From DASUPK01 sp963782345 (GTDB lineage Bacteria; Actinomycetota; Thermoleophilia; Solirubrobacterales; 70-9), in assembly GCA_963782345.1 (NCBI GenBank), contig CAWAJF010000003.1:62001-126000 (forward strand): a stretch of DNA of 64,000 nt, written 5' to 3'. A program made the translations under genes and the position numbers. Shown piece after piece: positions 32,955 through 40,977 of the stretch. Below the pieces are notes generated by a model that searched no databases, had not been told where the DNA came from, and worked only from the letters and a program-made list of their open reading frames with translations. Numbering within the stretch: position 1 is the first letter of the stretch; each line of letters begins with the position of its first letter.

Positions 32955-34364
32955 ATGAGGGGGTGGATGAGGCAGGTCATGGGATGGGCCGCGAGGACCA
33001 GGTTCGCGAGGCTCGCGGCGGCCTCGCTTGCCATCGGGGCGCTCGCAGCGCCGAGCGCCGCCGGGCAGACACCCGGGTCGTTTGCGCCGACCGGGGACAT
33101 GACGGTCCCACGGGTCAACGCCGTCGCGGCACCGCTCGCCGACGGGCGGGTGCTCGTGGCCGGCGGCGTTGACCCCACCCAGCTCGACGCCCTCACCGTC
33201 CTGAGGAGCGCCGAGATCTTCGACCCCGCCACCGGCACCTTCTCGCCGACCGGGTCGATGGCCATCCCGCGCTCCGGCGCGGCCGCGGCGCCGCTCCCGG
33301 ACGGCCGGGTCCTGATCGCCGGGGGCGTTGACGGCGTCCAGGGCGGGAACCGAACCGAAGTGAGGAGCGCCGAGATCTTCGACCCCGCCACCGGCACCTT
33401 CTCGCCGACCGGGGACATGAGCGTCGTCCGCGAAGACCCGGCCGCGGCGCCGCTCCCTGACGGTCGGGTGCTGGTCGCCGGGGGGCAGTACTACGACCGT
33501 GGCTCGTATCTTGAGAAATACCTGGATAGCGCCGAGATCTTCGACCCTCGCACCGGCACCTTCTCACCGACCGGATCGATGACTCATCCTCGGAGCGGTG
33601 CCATCGCCGCGGCGCCATTGCCCGACGGAGGGGTCCTCGTCGCAGGGGGCGGCTGGCCATTCGGCCACACCGCCGAGATCTTCGACGCGGCCACCGGGGA
33701 GTTTGCTCCCACAGGCGACATGACGGCTGACCGCAGAACTGGCGCGGCGGCGCCGCTTCCCGACGGGCGCGTGCTGGTTGTCGGCGGTGACGGTGCCTCG
33801 TGGGGGTACAGCGCCGAGGTCTTCGACCCTGTCACCGGCAGCTTCGCGTCGACCGCCAACACGACCACGCCGCGTTACGATCCCGTCGCGGCGCCACTCG
33901 CCGACGGGCGGGTGCTCGTGGCAGGGGACCCTGTCGGTCACGGCTCAAGGGCGCTGGAGGAGCCGCGGTCAGCGGAGTTGTATACGCCCGATCTCTCCTA
34001 CCGCCTGCGGGGCACAAAGCTGAAGGTCACTGTGGGCGTGGCCGGCATCCTCACCGCCTCAGCCGCCAAGGCTCGTCCGCGCGCCTCAGCCGCCGTGAAG
34101 CCACGGCCTTCGCTGAGGAAGACGCGCAGGAAGGGAAGCTCCGGGCAGATCTCGCTCAAACTCAAACCTAAGGGCAAGGCAATGCGGACCCTCCAGCGCA
34201 CCGGCAAGCTCAAGATTCGCGTGAGGCTCAGCTTCGTGCCGAAGCGAGTGTGGGGCAAGTGCGTGACCCGGTTCAGCCCCTGCTACTCGAGCAACTATGC
34301 AATCCACGAGACCCGGACGCTCAGGCTGAGAGTCAAGAAGCGCACCCGGTCCCCGCATCGATAG
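32955..34364 (+). CDS. Secreted kelch-repeat beta-propeller protein
   Basis: The 469-residue protein has a signal peptide (LAAASLAIGALAAPSAAGQ) followed by six repeats of the type SAEIFDPATGTFSPTG ... APLPDGRVLVAGG, each about 50 residues, forming a kelch/galactose-oxidase-like propeller. After residue 335 comes a basic region (PSLRKTRRKGSSGQISLKLK) and a beta-rich tail ending in LRVKKRTRSPHR. Such Lys/Arg-rich tails recur in secreted proteins of this window. There are no catalytic residues for oxidase chemistry, so a binding or scaffold role is likely. Confidence 0.85.
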   Translation: MRGWMRQVMGWAARTRFARLAAASLAIGALAAPSAAGQTPGSFAPTGDMTVPRVNAVAAPLADGRVLVAGGVDPTQLDALTVLRSAEIFDPATGTFSPTGSMAIPRSGAAAAPLPDGRVLIAGGVDGVQGGNRTEVRSAEIFDPATGTFSPTGDMSVVREDPAAAPLPDGRVLVAGGQYYDRGSYLEKYLDSAEIFDPRTGTFSPTGSMTHPRSGAIAAAPLPDGGVLVAGGGWPFGHTAEIFDAATGEFAPTGDMTADRRTGAAAPLPDGRVLVVGGDGASWGYSAEVFDPVTGSFASTANTTTPRYDPVAAPLADGRVLVAGDPVGHGSRALEEPRSAELYTPDLSYRLRGTKLKVTVGVAGILTASAAKARPRASAAVKPRPSLRKTRRKGSSGQISLKLKPKGKAMRTLQRTGKLKIRVRLSFVPKRVWGKCVTRFSPCYSSNYAIHETRTLRLRVKKRTRSPHR

Positions 34365-34391
34365 GAGCACGCCAAGGAGCCTGTCGTCGCG

Positions 34392-34772
34392 TCAGCCTGA
34401 TTCTTCGAGCACGGCGCGCAGGCCTGGAAGGTCCTCCGAGCCGAAGACGATCCGGTTCTGTGTCGCGACGTAGACGAGATCGAGGTTGACTCCCGCCTTC
34501 GCGATCTTGCGGGTGAGGTCCGCCAGGACGCCGGGGCGGTCCTCGACCTCCACCACGACCACCTCGCGCTCCCGGGTGACGGCGACGTGGGAGATCGCCA
34601 GGGCGTGCCTCGCCGCTTCGGCATGCGGGACCAGGATGTGCAACTCGGCGCGCTCGCCGGGCCCGATGCACGTGACCGCCGAGATGTTCACGCCCGCGTC
34701 GCTGACCGCCGCCGCCACCTCGGCCAGCGAGCCGGGCGTGTTCTCGATGTCGATGTCGAGGTCGATCGCCAG
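34392..34772 (-). CDS. Tandem ACT-domain protein
   Basis: The protein has two ACT modules: IDIENTPGSLAEVAAAVSDA with GVNISAVTCIG, and EVEDRPGVLADLTRKIAKAG with VNLDLVYVATQ. ACT domains bind amino acids and tune metabolic enzymes; here the pair stands alone as a probable sensor. The track start (GTG 34718) removes half of the first ACT strand. A stop codon lies just upstream, and the only reasonable start between the two is CTG at 34772 (LAIDLDIDIENTPG), giving 126 residues. Domain call firm, start inferred. Confidence 0.82.
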   Translation of the reverse strand: MAIDLDIDIENTPGSLAEVAAAVSDAGVNISAVTCIGPGERAELHILVPHAEAARHALAISHVAVTREREVVVVEVEDRPGVLADLTRKIAKAGVNLDLVYVATQNRIVFGSEDLPGLRAVLEESG

Positions 34773-34825
34773 TGCGCGATCAGCCTACTCAAGCCGCGTC
34801 GCAGGAGGAGCTGTTCAGCTCAGCG

Positions 34826-34873
34826 CTGCCCGCCTGCTCCAGATCGGTGGAGAACACCGATCCCGGCGGGCAG
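34826..34873. promoter_or_regulatory. Two-tier hairpin upstream of the secreted-protein gene
   Basis: CTGCCCGCC (34826-34834) pairs with GGCGGGCAG (34865-34873). Inside, GATCGGTG (34842-34849) pairs with CACCGATC (34855-34862) around GAGAA. The nested stems are perfect. It lies between the divergent ACT gene and the start at 34935 and could be part of a structured 5' leader or a boundary element. No match to a known RNA is recognised. Confidence 0.4.
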
Positions 34874-34934
34874 GGTGGACCCCAGGAGTCAACGCACCCA
34901 GGGAGATCTCTGGTGATCAGGGAGCGAACCCACC

Positions 34935-35647
34935 ATGAAGGGATTTGGCATGCGTAAAAGGCTTTTGATCGGAGCGGCGGCCGCAGCGCTCGGGGCTTTG
35001 AGCTTCTCGAGCGTCGCCTCGGCTGTTCCACCTCACAGACCCTGCAGGCGACGCTGTCGCCTACGAAGCTGGACAAGAAGCACTTCGGCGGCGTCAAGCT
35101 GCGCAACATAATCGGCACCACGTTCGACAACTTCGCGACCTCGCAATCGCCGAGGCAGACCGTCTTCACGGTCGATCCGAACATCAGGTTCGTGAACGGG
35201 AACGTGCCCGCCTGTCAGCTCAGTCAGATCCAGGGCAAGTTCGACGCCCAGGCAAAGACCGCCTGTCCCAAGAGCATTGTCGGGTCAGGCACCGTTCAGG
35301 TGAACGGTGGCATGGTCGGCGGCACCGTGACGATCTTCGGCGGCGGTCCCAAGACGATGTACGTGCAGACGGACATCGGCCCGGGGGCGACCAGCCTCAC
35401 GATCATCGGGACGATCGCGGGTAGGACGCTCACGTTCAGCAACATCCCGAACACGCCGGGGCTGGTGCTGAGCAACTTCGACACGACGTTCAACAAGCGG
35501 AAGACGGGCAAGAAGACCTACTACGTGATGGCCCGCTGCAAGAGCAAGAAGTGGGTCAACCGCGAGGCCACGACGTTCTACAGCGGCGAGACGCTGTCGG
35601 CCTCCTCGAAGCAGAAGTGCAAGCAGAAGGGGTCGAAGAAGAAGTAG
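34935..35647 (+). pseudogene. Secreted protein of unknown function, one frameshift after the signal peptide
   Basis: A clear signal peptide (MRKRLLIGAAAAALGALSFS then SVASA, from ATG 34935 or 34950) is in one frame. The mature part starting STSQTLQATLSPTKLDKKHF is in another. The frames meet near 35025-35027, where one base appears lost. The rest is intact to TAG at 35647: NVPACQLSQIQGKF, GTVTIFGGGPKTMYVQTDI, TFSNIPNTPGLVL and the basic tail KQKCKQKGSKKK. The repeated VTIFGG / TLTF strands suggest a beta-sandwich. It may be a true pseudogene or a one-base sequence error; no function is known. Confidence 0.7.
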
Positions 35648-35680
35648 CCCGCGAATGCATCCAGATACGCACTGACTGGG

Positions 35681-35715
35681 AAGAGGGCGGCCATCGGCCG
35701 CCCTCTTCTTCTTCT
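35681..35715. terminator. Bidirectional intrinsic terminator
   Basis: AAGAGGGCGGCC (35681-35692) pairs perfectly with GGCCGCCCTCTT (35696-35707) over a 3-base loop, followed by CTTCTTCTCC. It lies between the convergent secreted-protein gene and the M23 peptidase gene and can serve both; on the minus strand the stem is preceded by an A/G-rich run. Confidence 0.85.
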
Positions 35716-35733
35716 CCAGGGCCGGCTGGGCAG

Positions 35734-36345
35734 CTATCCCGCGGCGTCGTGGTAGAGCCGCGAGCTCGCCGAGTACTGGCCCCGCGGCGGCTCGGGCTCG
35801 GGCTCGAGCCTGCCGCCCGAGTAGCTGTCCCAGGCGCGCAGATGCGGAAGCGGATCGGTACGGCGGCCGCCGGCGAACCAGCGGCCCTTCCAGAGCTCGA
35901 AGTGGAGGTGACAGACGCCGCTGTCCGCTCCGGTCTGGCCGACCGAGCCGAGCCGCTGGCCGGCCCGGACCCGGCGACGGAAGCCGACCCGCGAGCGGCC
36001 CTTCATGTGGCCGTAGACGAAGTCGAAGCGCGTGCCCCTGCCCCTCAGCACGACGTAATTGCCATAGCCGTCGGAGGAGCCGGCGGACTTCACCACGCCG
36101 TCATGGGCCGCGACGATCGGGGTTCCGCACCTGGCGACGATGTCCTGGCCGCTGTGGATCGACCCGTCGGCCCGCTTCACCCCGAACCCGGTGACAGCGA
36201 GCTCCCCGTAGTTGTGGATGCCTCGAAGCGGGTACCGGTAGCGGTGCGTCGCCGAGGCGGTGGCGGCCATCGTCGCCGCGGCGACCGTGATCGCGATCAC
36301 CGCCGGCAGGGATCGCCGTAGAGGTTTGAGAACGCCGGAGCGCAT
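35734..36345 (-). CDS. Secreted M23-family (LytM-like) peptidase
   Basis: The 203-residue protein has a signal peptide (SLPAVIAITVAAATMAATAS). The LytM/lysostaphin-fold domain carries zinc ligands in ADGSIHSGQDIVARCGTP (H-x3-D) and GVCHLHFELWKGRWFAGG (H-x-H). It should cut peptidoglycan cross-bridges or activate an amidase. The C-terminal 40 residues (Glu/Pro-rich, then SSRLYHDAAG) are non-domain. It lies 42 bases downstream of a second M23 gene in the same direction, so both may be under the riboswitch at 36988-37130. Confidence 0.92.
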   Translation of the reverse strand: MRSGVLKPLRRSLPAVIAITVAAATMAATASATHRYRYPLRGIHNYGELAVTGFGVKRADGSIHSGQDIVARCGTPIVAAHDGVVKSAGSSDGYGNYVVLRGRGTRFDFVYGHMKGRSRVGFRRRVRAGQRLGSVGQTGADSGVCHLHFELWKGRWFAGGRRTDPLPHLRAWDSYSGGRLEPEPEPPRGQYSASSRLYHDAAG

Positions 36346-36387
36346 CGAAGCCCCGGTTGTAGCACCCGCCCGGGAGCGGGCCGGGTC

Positions 36388-36966
36388 CTAGTAGCCCTGG
36401 TAGGTCTGCAGGTATGGCAGCGGGTTGACCGGGTGGCCGCCGCGATACCACTTGCCGGCCCAGAGCTCGAAGTGCAGGTGGCAGGCGGTGGCGTCGCCGG
36501 TCTGCCCGACGATGCCGATCTGCTGGCCGGGCTGCACGACCTGGCCCTTGGCGACGGAGGCGCGGGCGGCGAGGTGCGCGTACATGTAGTCCTGGTGGAG
36601 CTTCTTGTTGCGGATCACCACGTAGTTGCCGGCGAGCTTCTGGAAGCGGACCCACTTCACCTTGGCTCGGCTCACCGCGACGAGCGGCGTGCCGCAGGCG
36701 GCCATGATGTCCTGGCCCTGATGGGTGTGGCCGCTCCGGGCGGCGCCGAAGCCGCCGCCCAGGGTGTGCGCGCCCGCGACCGGGAACACCATCGATCCGG
36801 GGGGCGCCGTGGTGGTAGTGGTGGTGGGGTCGGTCGTGGTGGTGACGGGAGCGCCGACGCCACCGCTCTGGGCGGAGGCGGCCGCGGAACCGAGCACGAA
36901 GATCGCCAGCGCGGCGGCGACGATCAGCGCCACCCTTCGGGGCGTACGACCAACCGGCTTGTCCAT
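36388..36966 (-). CDS. M23-family peptidase under c-di-AMP riboswitch control
   Basis: The 192-residue secreted wall hydrolase begins MDKPVGRTPRRVALIVAA (ATG 36966); the ATG at 36981 is less likely. A signal peptide ends near ASAQS, a Thr-rich linker follows (TTTTDPTTTTTTAPPG), then the LytM domain with THQGQDIMAACGTPLV and ATACHLHFELWAGKWYRGG as zinc sites. Its 5' leader holds a cyclic di-AMP riboswitch, which in actinobacteria typically represses wall hydrolases when c-di-AMP is high. So this enzyme is linked to turgor and wall homeostasis. Confidence 0.94.
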   Translation of the reverse strand: MDKPVGRTPRRVALIVAAALAIFVLGSAAASAQSGGVGAPVTTTTDPTTTTTTAPPGSMVFPVAGAHTLGGGFGAARSGHTHQGQDIMAACGTPLVAVSRAKVKWVRFQKLAGNYVVIRNKKLHQDYMYAHLAARASVAKGQVVQPGQQIGIVGQTGDATACHLHFELWAGKWYRGGHPVNPLPYLQTYQGY

Positions 36967-36987
36967 CAATCCGCTTTCCACTCTCTG

Positions 36988-37130
36988 TGGCCTACGGAGT
37001 TAGCTGGCGGGCTCGCGCCGAGAGCGGCGCTACGAACCAGTTGGTTGCGATTCGCCCCTGGGGTGTGAACCCCTTTGGGTCCTCCGTTCCCTCCGGTCGA
37101 ACCGGAGGGACTTGGCCTTGCTGGCGCGGC
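36988..37130 (-). promoter_or_regulatory. Cyclic di-AMP riboswitch (ydaO/yuaA class)
   Basis: On the minus strand the leader contains the ydaO core in order: a stem closed by CCTCCGGTTCGACCGGAGG, then AACGGAGGACCCAAAGGGGT, CCCAGGGGCGAATCGC, a GC stem (GCGCCGCTCTCGGCGC) and GAGCCCGCCAGCTAACTCCG with TAGGC. The GGGGGAACCC/GGGGUGAAUC and CAGCUAAC elements are the class hallmarks; the CAGCTAACTCCG element is exact. A -10 (TATACT, 37131-37136) sits directly upstream. It ends about 20 bases before the M23 start, consistent with cis control. Confidence 0.93.
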
Positions 37131-37160
37131 AGTATAACCAGAGGGTCGGGAGATAGACCC

Positions 37161-37211
37161 GGGGTCAGGTCTTGACGCGTGCACATCCGTGCACGCGCAA
37201 GACCTGACCCC
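37161..37211. repeat. Long palindrome, family C copy 2
   Basis: GGGGTCAGGTCTTG (37161-37174) and its complement (37198-37211) enclose a second perfect palindrome, CGCGTGCAC-ATCC-GTGCACGCG (37176-37197). The arms match the element at 5441-5496 while the centre differs. It lies between the c-di-AMP riboswitch promoter and the 3' end of the osmoprotectant binding-protein gene, where it can also act as a terminator-like stem. Confidence 0.88.
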
Positions 37212-37219
37212 AGGGCTTG

Positions 37220-38203
37220 CTACTGGATGTAGCCGTCCTCCTTCAGGTACTGCGTCGCCACGGCGGCCGGGTCCTGCTTGTCGATGTCGACGCGGGCGTT
37301 CAGCTCCTGCATCACCGGCAGCGTCAGGCCCTTCTGGACCTTCTCGATCGTCGCCGCGTAGTCCGGGCCGGCCTTCTGGACCGTGGACTGGTCGGTGACC
37401 CAGATGACGTTGCCCGAAGGGAAGATGCCCTTGTCGTCCTGGAGCAGGACGTATTTGTCCGGGTTCGCCGAGAGCTGGGCGTCCGAGGTGAAGACGACGG
37501 ATGCGTCGGCCTGGCCCTTGTCCAGCACCGTGTAGCGCAGCCCGATGTCCACCGGGTTGAACGACTTGAAGTGGAGGCCGTAGACGTCCTGCAGCCCGAC
37601 CAGGCAGTCGGCCCGCTCACGGCACTCCGGGGAGCCGTAGAGGCTCAGGTCCTGCGACTTGCCCTGGAGGTCCGAGATCTTCGTCGCCCCGAGCTGGTCG
37701 GCCTTGCTCTTCAGCATGCCGAGCGCGTTCGCGTCGGCGAATGGCGTCGGCTCGAAGGCGGTCTCGCCCTTGGGCTCGAGCTGCTGCTTCGCCTGGTCAT
37801 AGGCGGTCTGGGCATCGGCGGGAACCGTCTTCGCGCCGAAGATGGACTGCAGCAGCGTCGAGGTGTATTCGGGGTATCCGCTGATCTGTCCGTCCTGGAG
37901 CGCCTTGTAGGCGATCGTCTCGGAGCCCAGATTGAGGTTCGTCTTCACGTCATAGCCCGCCGCCTGGAGGGCCTGCGCGTAGATGTTCCCGAGGATGTAC
38001 TCCTCGGTGAAGTTCTTCGAGCCCACCGTGAGCTGGATCCCCTTGTTGTCGGGGTTCGACTTGATCAGGTTCGCGGAGTTGCCCCCGCTCGTCCCGGTGT
38101 CGTTGTTGTTGCTGCCGCCCCCACAAGCGGCAATGCCTAGAGCAAGCACAAGCGCCGCAATCAGCGCAAAGCCCGCCCTCACTCGCAAATGGCCGGTCAC
38201 CAC
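37220..38203 (-). CDS. Osmoprotectant ABC transporter substrate-binding lipoprotein (OpuCC/ProX-like)
   Basis: The 327-residue protein has a lipoprotein signal (LVLALGIAACGGGS) and the OpuAC/ProX fold: LTVGSKNFTEEYILGNIYAQ at the N-terminus, SGYPEYTSTLLQSIFG, then DKGQADASVVFTSDAQLSAN. It captures glycine betaine, choline or a related osmolyte for the permeases encoded next. It is the last gene of the operon (ATPase, permease, permease, binding protein). The nearby c-di-AMP riboswitch belongs to a different transcript. Confidence 0.93.
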   Translation of the reverse strand: MVTGHLRVRAGFALIAALVLALGIAACGGGSNNNDTGTSGGNSANLIKSNPDNKGIQLTVGSKNFTEEYILGNIYAQALQAAGYDVKTNLNLGSETIAYKALQDGQISGYPEYTSTLLQSIFGAKTVPADAQTAYDQAKQQLEPKGETAFEPTPFADANALGMLKSKADQLGATKISDLQGKSQDLSLYGSPECRERADCLVGLQDVYGLHFKSFNPVDIGLRYTVLDKGQADASVVFTSDAQLSANPDKYVLLQDDKGIFPSGNVIWVTDQSTVQKAGPDYAATIEKVQKGLTLPVMQELNARVDIDKQDPAAVATQYLKEDGYIQ

Positions 38204-38258
38204 GTGACCCTCCTCTTGTCTGGGGGTTGCTGCACCCCCTGGAATGGACGGGCTGATC

Positions 38259-38984
38259 CTATGCCGCCGCGCGCGAGAGCTTCAACCCGCGCGGCGTCAG
38301 CGCCCACTGCAGTCCCGCCAGGCTGAGCTCGAGCGCCAGCGTGAGCAGGGCGATCAGGATCGCACCGGCGACCACGCCCGCGTCGCCGTAGACGTTCCTC
38401 CCGAGGATGTAGTCGCCGAGCGTGCTCACGCCGGCAAGTGAGGCAAGCGCGACCGTGGCGATGATGTTCACCGCCGCGGTGCGAACGCCCGCCATGATCG
38501 TCGGCACCGCCAGTGGCATCTCCACCCGGAAGACGATCTGCAGCGCGCTCATCCCCATCCCCCGTGCCGCCTCGACCGCGTTTGGGTCCACCTGGCTCAT
38601 CCCGACATAGGTGTTGGTGAGGATGGGAGGGATCCCCAGCACGGCGAAGGCGATCGTGACGTTGCCGAGGCCGACGCCGATGAAGGCCGCGACGAACGCG
38701 ATCAGGGCGAGCTCCGGGAGCGCCCTGCCCGCATTGCCGATGGCGACGGCGACGGTCTCGCCCCTCTGCAGATGGCCGAGGACCACTCCGGCGGGCAGGG
38801 CGATGGCGATCGCCGCCGCAAGCGCCAGGAAGGTCACCTCGAGGTGCTGGCCGGTCAGGTGGAGCGCCTGATCGGGCCCACCGACCAGGGCCCGCCCGGT
38901 GCGCGCCTCCTGCTGGTGGAAGATGAAGTTGAAGGCGTCCGGAAACACGCTGAGGAACCCCGGGTGCACGAAGGCGCCGCTCAT
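38259..38984 (-). CDS. Osmoprotectant ABC transporter permease (second copy, OpuCD-like)
   Basis: This 241-residue ABC permease has about five membrane segments. The EAA loop is VEAARGMGMSALQIVFRVEM, then PLAVPTIMAGVRTAAVNIIA. The start at 38984 (MSGAFVHPGF) overlaps the other permease's stop as ATGA; the upstream in-frame start would run into that gene. Together the two permeases form a heterodimeric pore, as in OpuC/ProW-type systems. Confidence 0.93.
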   Translation of the reverse strand: MSGAFVHPGFLSVFPDAFNFIFHQQEARTGRALVGGPDQALHLTGQHLEVTFLALAAAIAIALPAGVVLGHLQRGETVAVAIGNAGRALPELALIAFVAAFIGVGLGNVTIAFAVLGIPPILTNTYVGMSQVDPNAVEAARGMGMSALQIVFRVEMPLAVPTIMAGVRTAAVNIIATVALASLAGVSTLGDYILGRNVYGDAGVVAGAILIALLTLALELSLAGLQWALTPRGLKLSRAAA

Positions 38985-39721
38985 ACCGTGGCCTCCCGCC
39001 GTGGGCGCCGCCACGGAGCGAGCAGGCGCTGGGCGACCAGCAGCAGCAGGTCGAATGCGATCGCCATCGCGATCGTCAGCCCGCCGGCGATCACGATGTT
39101 CGTCTTGAACGTGATCTGCTGGTACAGCGGGCCACCGAGCGTGTCGACGTTCGCGAACACCATCAGGCTCGCGATCGCCACCGACGAGACCGTGGCGATG
39201 CGGAGGCCCGCGATGATCTCGGGCAGCGCCAGCGGCAGCTCCACGCGCCAGAGGAGCTGGCGATCGGTCATCCCCATCCCACGCCCGGCCTCCTTGCTCT
39301 CGGCCGGGACGTTGGCGAGCCCGGCCACGATGTTGCGGTAGATGATCTGCAGCGTGTAGACGCTGAGGACGATGATCGCGGTGGTCCAGCCGAGGCCGGT
39401 TACGGGCAGCAGCAGGAAGATGAAGGCGAGCGAGGGGATCGTGTAGAGGACTCCGGTCGTCCCGGTGAAGGTCGGGACCAGCCAGCGGCGCCCGTGGGAC
39501 AGCAGCGCCATCGCGAAGGCGACCGCGAAGCCGATGCTGACGGCCACCAGGACCAGGAGAAGGTGGTTGAGCAGCGGGGTCGTGTAGCGGTCGAAGTTGT
39601 CGATTGCCCAGCCGGGGCAGAACGCCTTGTTCTGGGCGACGCAGCTGGCGTTGCCGCCGGTCCGGTTGTGGATCTCGACGGCGCCGAACAGGGGGACGAG
39701 GTGGCCGAGCAGCGGGCTCAT
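38981..39721 (-). CDS. Osmoprotectant ABC transporter permease (first copy, OpuCB-like)
   Basis: The 246-residue permease begins MSPLLGHLVPLFGAVEIHNR at the ATG overlapping the ATPase stop (ATGA). An N-terminal periplasmic-like segment (TGGNASCVAQNKAFCPGW) precedes the membrane core; the EAA loop is KEAGRGMGMTDRQLLWRVEL. A longer open frame continues upstream through the ATPase gene and is not coding. Confidence 0.93.
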   Translation of the reverse strand: MSPLLGHLVPLFGAVEIHNRTGGNASCVAQNKAFCPGWAIDNFDRYTTPLLNHLLLVLVAVSIGFAVAFAMALLSHGRRWLVPTFTGTTGVLYTIPSLAFIFLLLPVTGLGWTTAIIVLSVYTLQIIYRNIVAGLANVPAESKEAGRGMGMTDRQLLWRVELPLALPEIIAGLRIATVSSVAIASLMVFANVDTLGGPLYQQITFKTNIVIAGGLTIAMAIAFDLLLLVAQRLLAPWRRPRREATV

Positions 39722-40887
39722 CGGCCGAGGGGCCGCTCCACCGCGGCGTGCTCCTCGACCTTCGCCTCGGGCGAGACCAGGAACTCGGAGATGATCTCCA
39801 CGGAGAGCACGCCTGCGATCCGTCCCCGCGCGTCGGTCACCGGCGCGTACTGCGTCTCCGTCTGGAGGAGGTCGGCGAGGGCGTCCCGCATGACGTCGTC
39901 GGCGTCCAGGATCGGATCGGGGGCGGTGTCGGGCTGCCGGGGAACCATGTCCCCCCTCAGGTCGGAGTCCGAGAGCCAGCCGATCGGCCGCCGGTCCGAG
40001 TCGACGACCAGCGCATGCGGGACCTCGGCGCCCTCGAGCTTGGCCCGCACCTCGGCCGTGGGCTGCCCGACGTAGGCCAGCGGGGCCTCCCAGAGGTTGA
40101 TGTCGCGCACCCGCATCAGCGCGAGCCGCTTGAGCGCGCGGTCCGCGCCGACGAAGTCCTCGACGAAGTCTTCCGCCGGGTCCATCAGGAGCTCGGCGGG
40201 CGTGGCGTACTGCGCGAGGTGGCCGCCCTGCTTGAGGATCGCGATCCGGTCGCCCATCTTGATCGCCTCGTCGATGTCGTGGGTGACGAAGAGGACCGTC
40301 TTCCGGATCTCGGCCTGAAGGCGGAGGAACTCGTTCTGGAGGCGCTCGCGATTGATCGGGTCGATCGCGCCGAAGGGCTCGTCCATCAGCATCACCGGCG
40401 GGTCCGCCGCGAGCGCCCGCGCCACGCCGATCCTCTGCTGCTGGCCCCCTGAGAGCTGGCTCGGGAACCGGTCGCCGAGGGACGCGTCGAGCCCGATCAC
40501 GCCGAATAGCTCCCGGACTCGCCTCTCGGTCCGATCCCGGTCCCAGCCGAGCAGGTGCGGGACCGTCGCGATGTTGTCCGCGATCGTCTTGTGTGGGAAC
40601 AGGCCGGTCTGCTGGATCACATAGCCCATCTCCCGGCGCAGCTCGGTCGGATCGCGGTCCCGAACCGACGTGTCGCCGATCAGGATGTCGCCCTCGGTGA
40701 TCTCCACCGTCCGGTTCGCCATCCGCATCGCAGTGGTCTTGCCGCACCCCGACGGGCCGACGAGGACGCAGATCTCCCCGGCCGGCACCTCGAGGGAGAG
40801 ATTGCTGATCGCGGCCTCGGTCTGACCCGCGTAGCGCTTGGTCACATCCCGGTAGGAAACCGACGCTGCTTGGTGCCCAGCCTCCAC
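39718..40887 (-). CDS. Osmoprotectant ABC transporter ATPase with tandem CBS domains (OpuCA-like)
   Basis: In this 389-residue protein the ATPase core has GPSGCGKTTAMRMANRTVE, QQTGLFPHKTIADNI, LSGGQQQRIGVARAL and LMDEPFGAIDP. After residue 245 come two CBS domains (LAYVGQPTAEVRAKLEG ... and DVMRDALADLLQTETQYAPV), which in OpuA-type systems sense ionic strength or bind c-di-AMP. The start chosen is GTG 40887 (MEAGHQAASVSYRDVTKRYA), as nothing conserved lies upstream. It opens the operon and is divergent from rplM. Confidence 0.93.
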   Translation of the reverse strand: MEAGHQAASVSYRDVTKRYAGQTEAAISNLSLEVPAGEICVLVGPSGCGKTTAMRMANRTVEITEGDILIGDTSVRDRDPTELRREMGYVIQQTGLFPHKTIADNIATVPHLLGWDRDRTERRVRELFGVIGLDASLGDRFPSQLSGGQQQRIGVARALAADPPVMLMDEPFGAIDPINRERLQNEFLRLQAEIRKTVLFVTHDIDEAIKMGDRIAILKQGGHLAQYATPAELLMDPAEDFVEDFVGADRALKRLALMRVRDINLWEAPLAYVGQPTAEVRAKLEGAEVPHALVVDSDRRPIGWLSDSDLRGDMVPRQPDTAPDPILDADDVMRDALADLLQTETQYAPVTDARGRIAGVLSVEIISEFLVSPEAKVEEHAAVERPLGR

Positions 40888-40937
40888 TTCGCGCGATCCT
40901 ACTCTCGCGGTCGCTCGCGCAGTCGCCGAACCCCGGC

Positions 40938-40977
40938 TATCATCCGCCGGCCGCGGAATTTGTGCGCGGCTCTTTTT
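40938..40977 (+). promoter_or_regulatory. rplM leader: -10-like box and terminator-like hairpin touching the start codon
   Basis: A TATCAT box (40938-40943) precedes GCCGCG (40950-40955), which pairs with CGCGGC (40965-40970) around a 9-base loop. TCTTTTT (40971-40977) follows and then the ATG at 40978. Hairpin plus T-run is an intrinsic terminator layout, so it may be an attenuator or autoregulatory ribosomal-protein leader for rplM-rpsI. The absence of a ribosome-binding sequence before 40978 leaves the ATG at 40996 possible. Confidence 0.5.
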
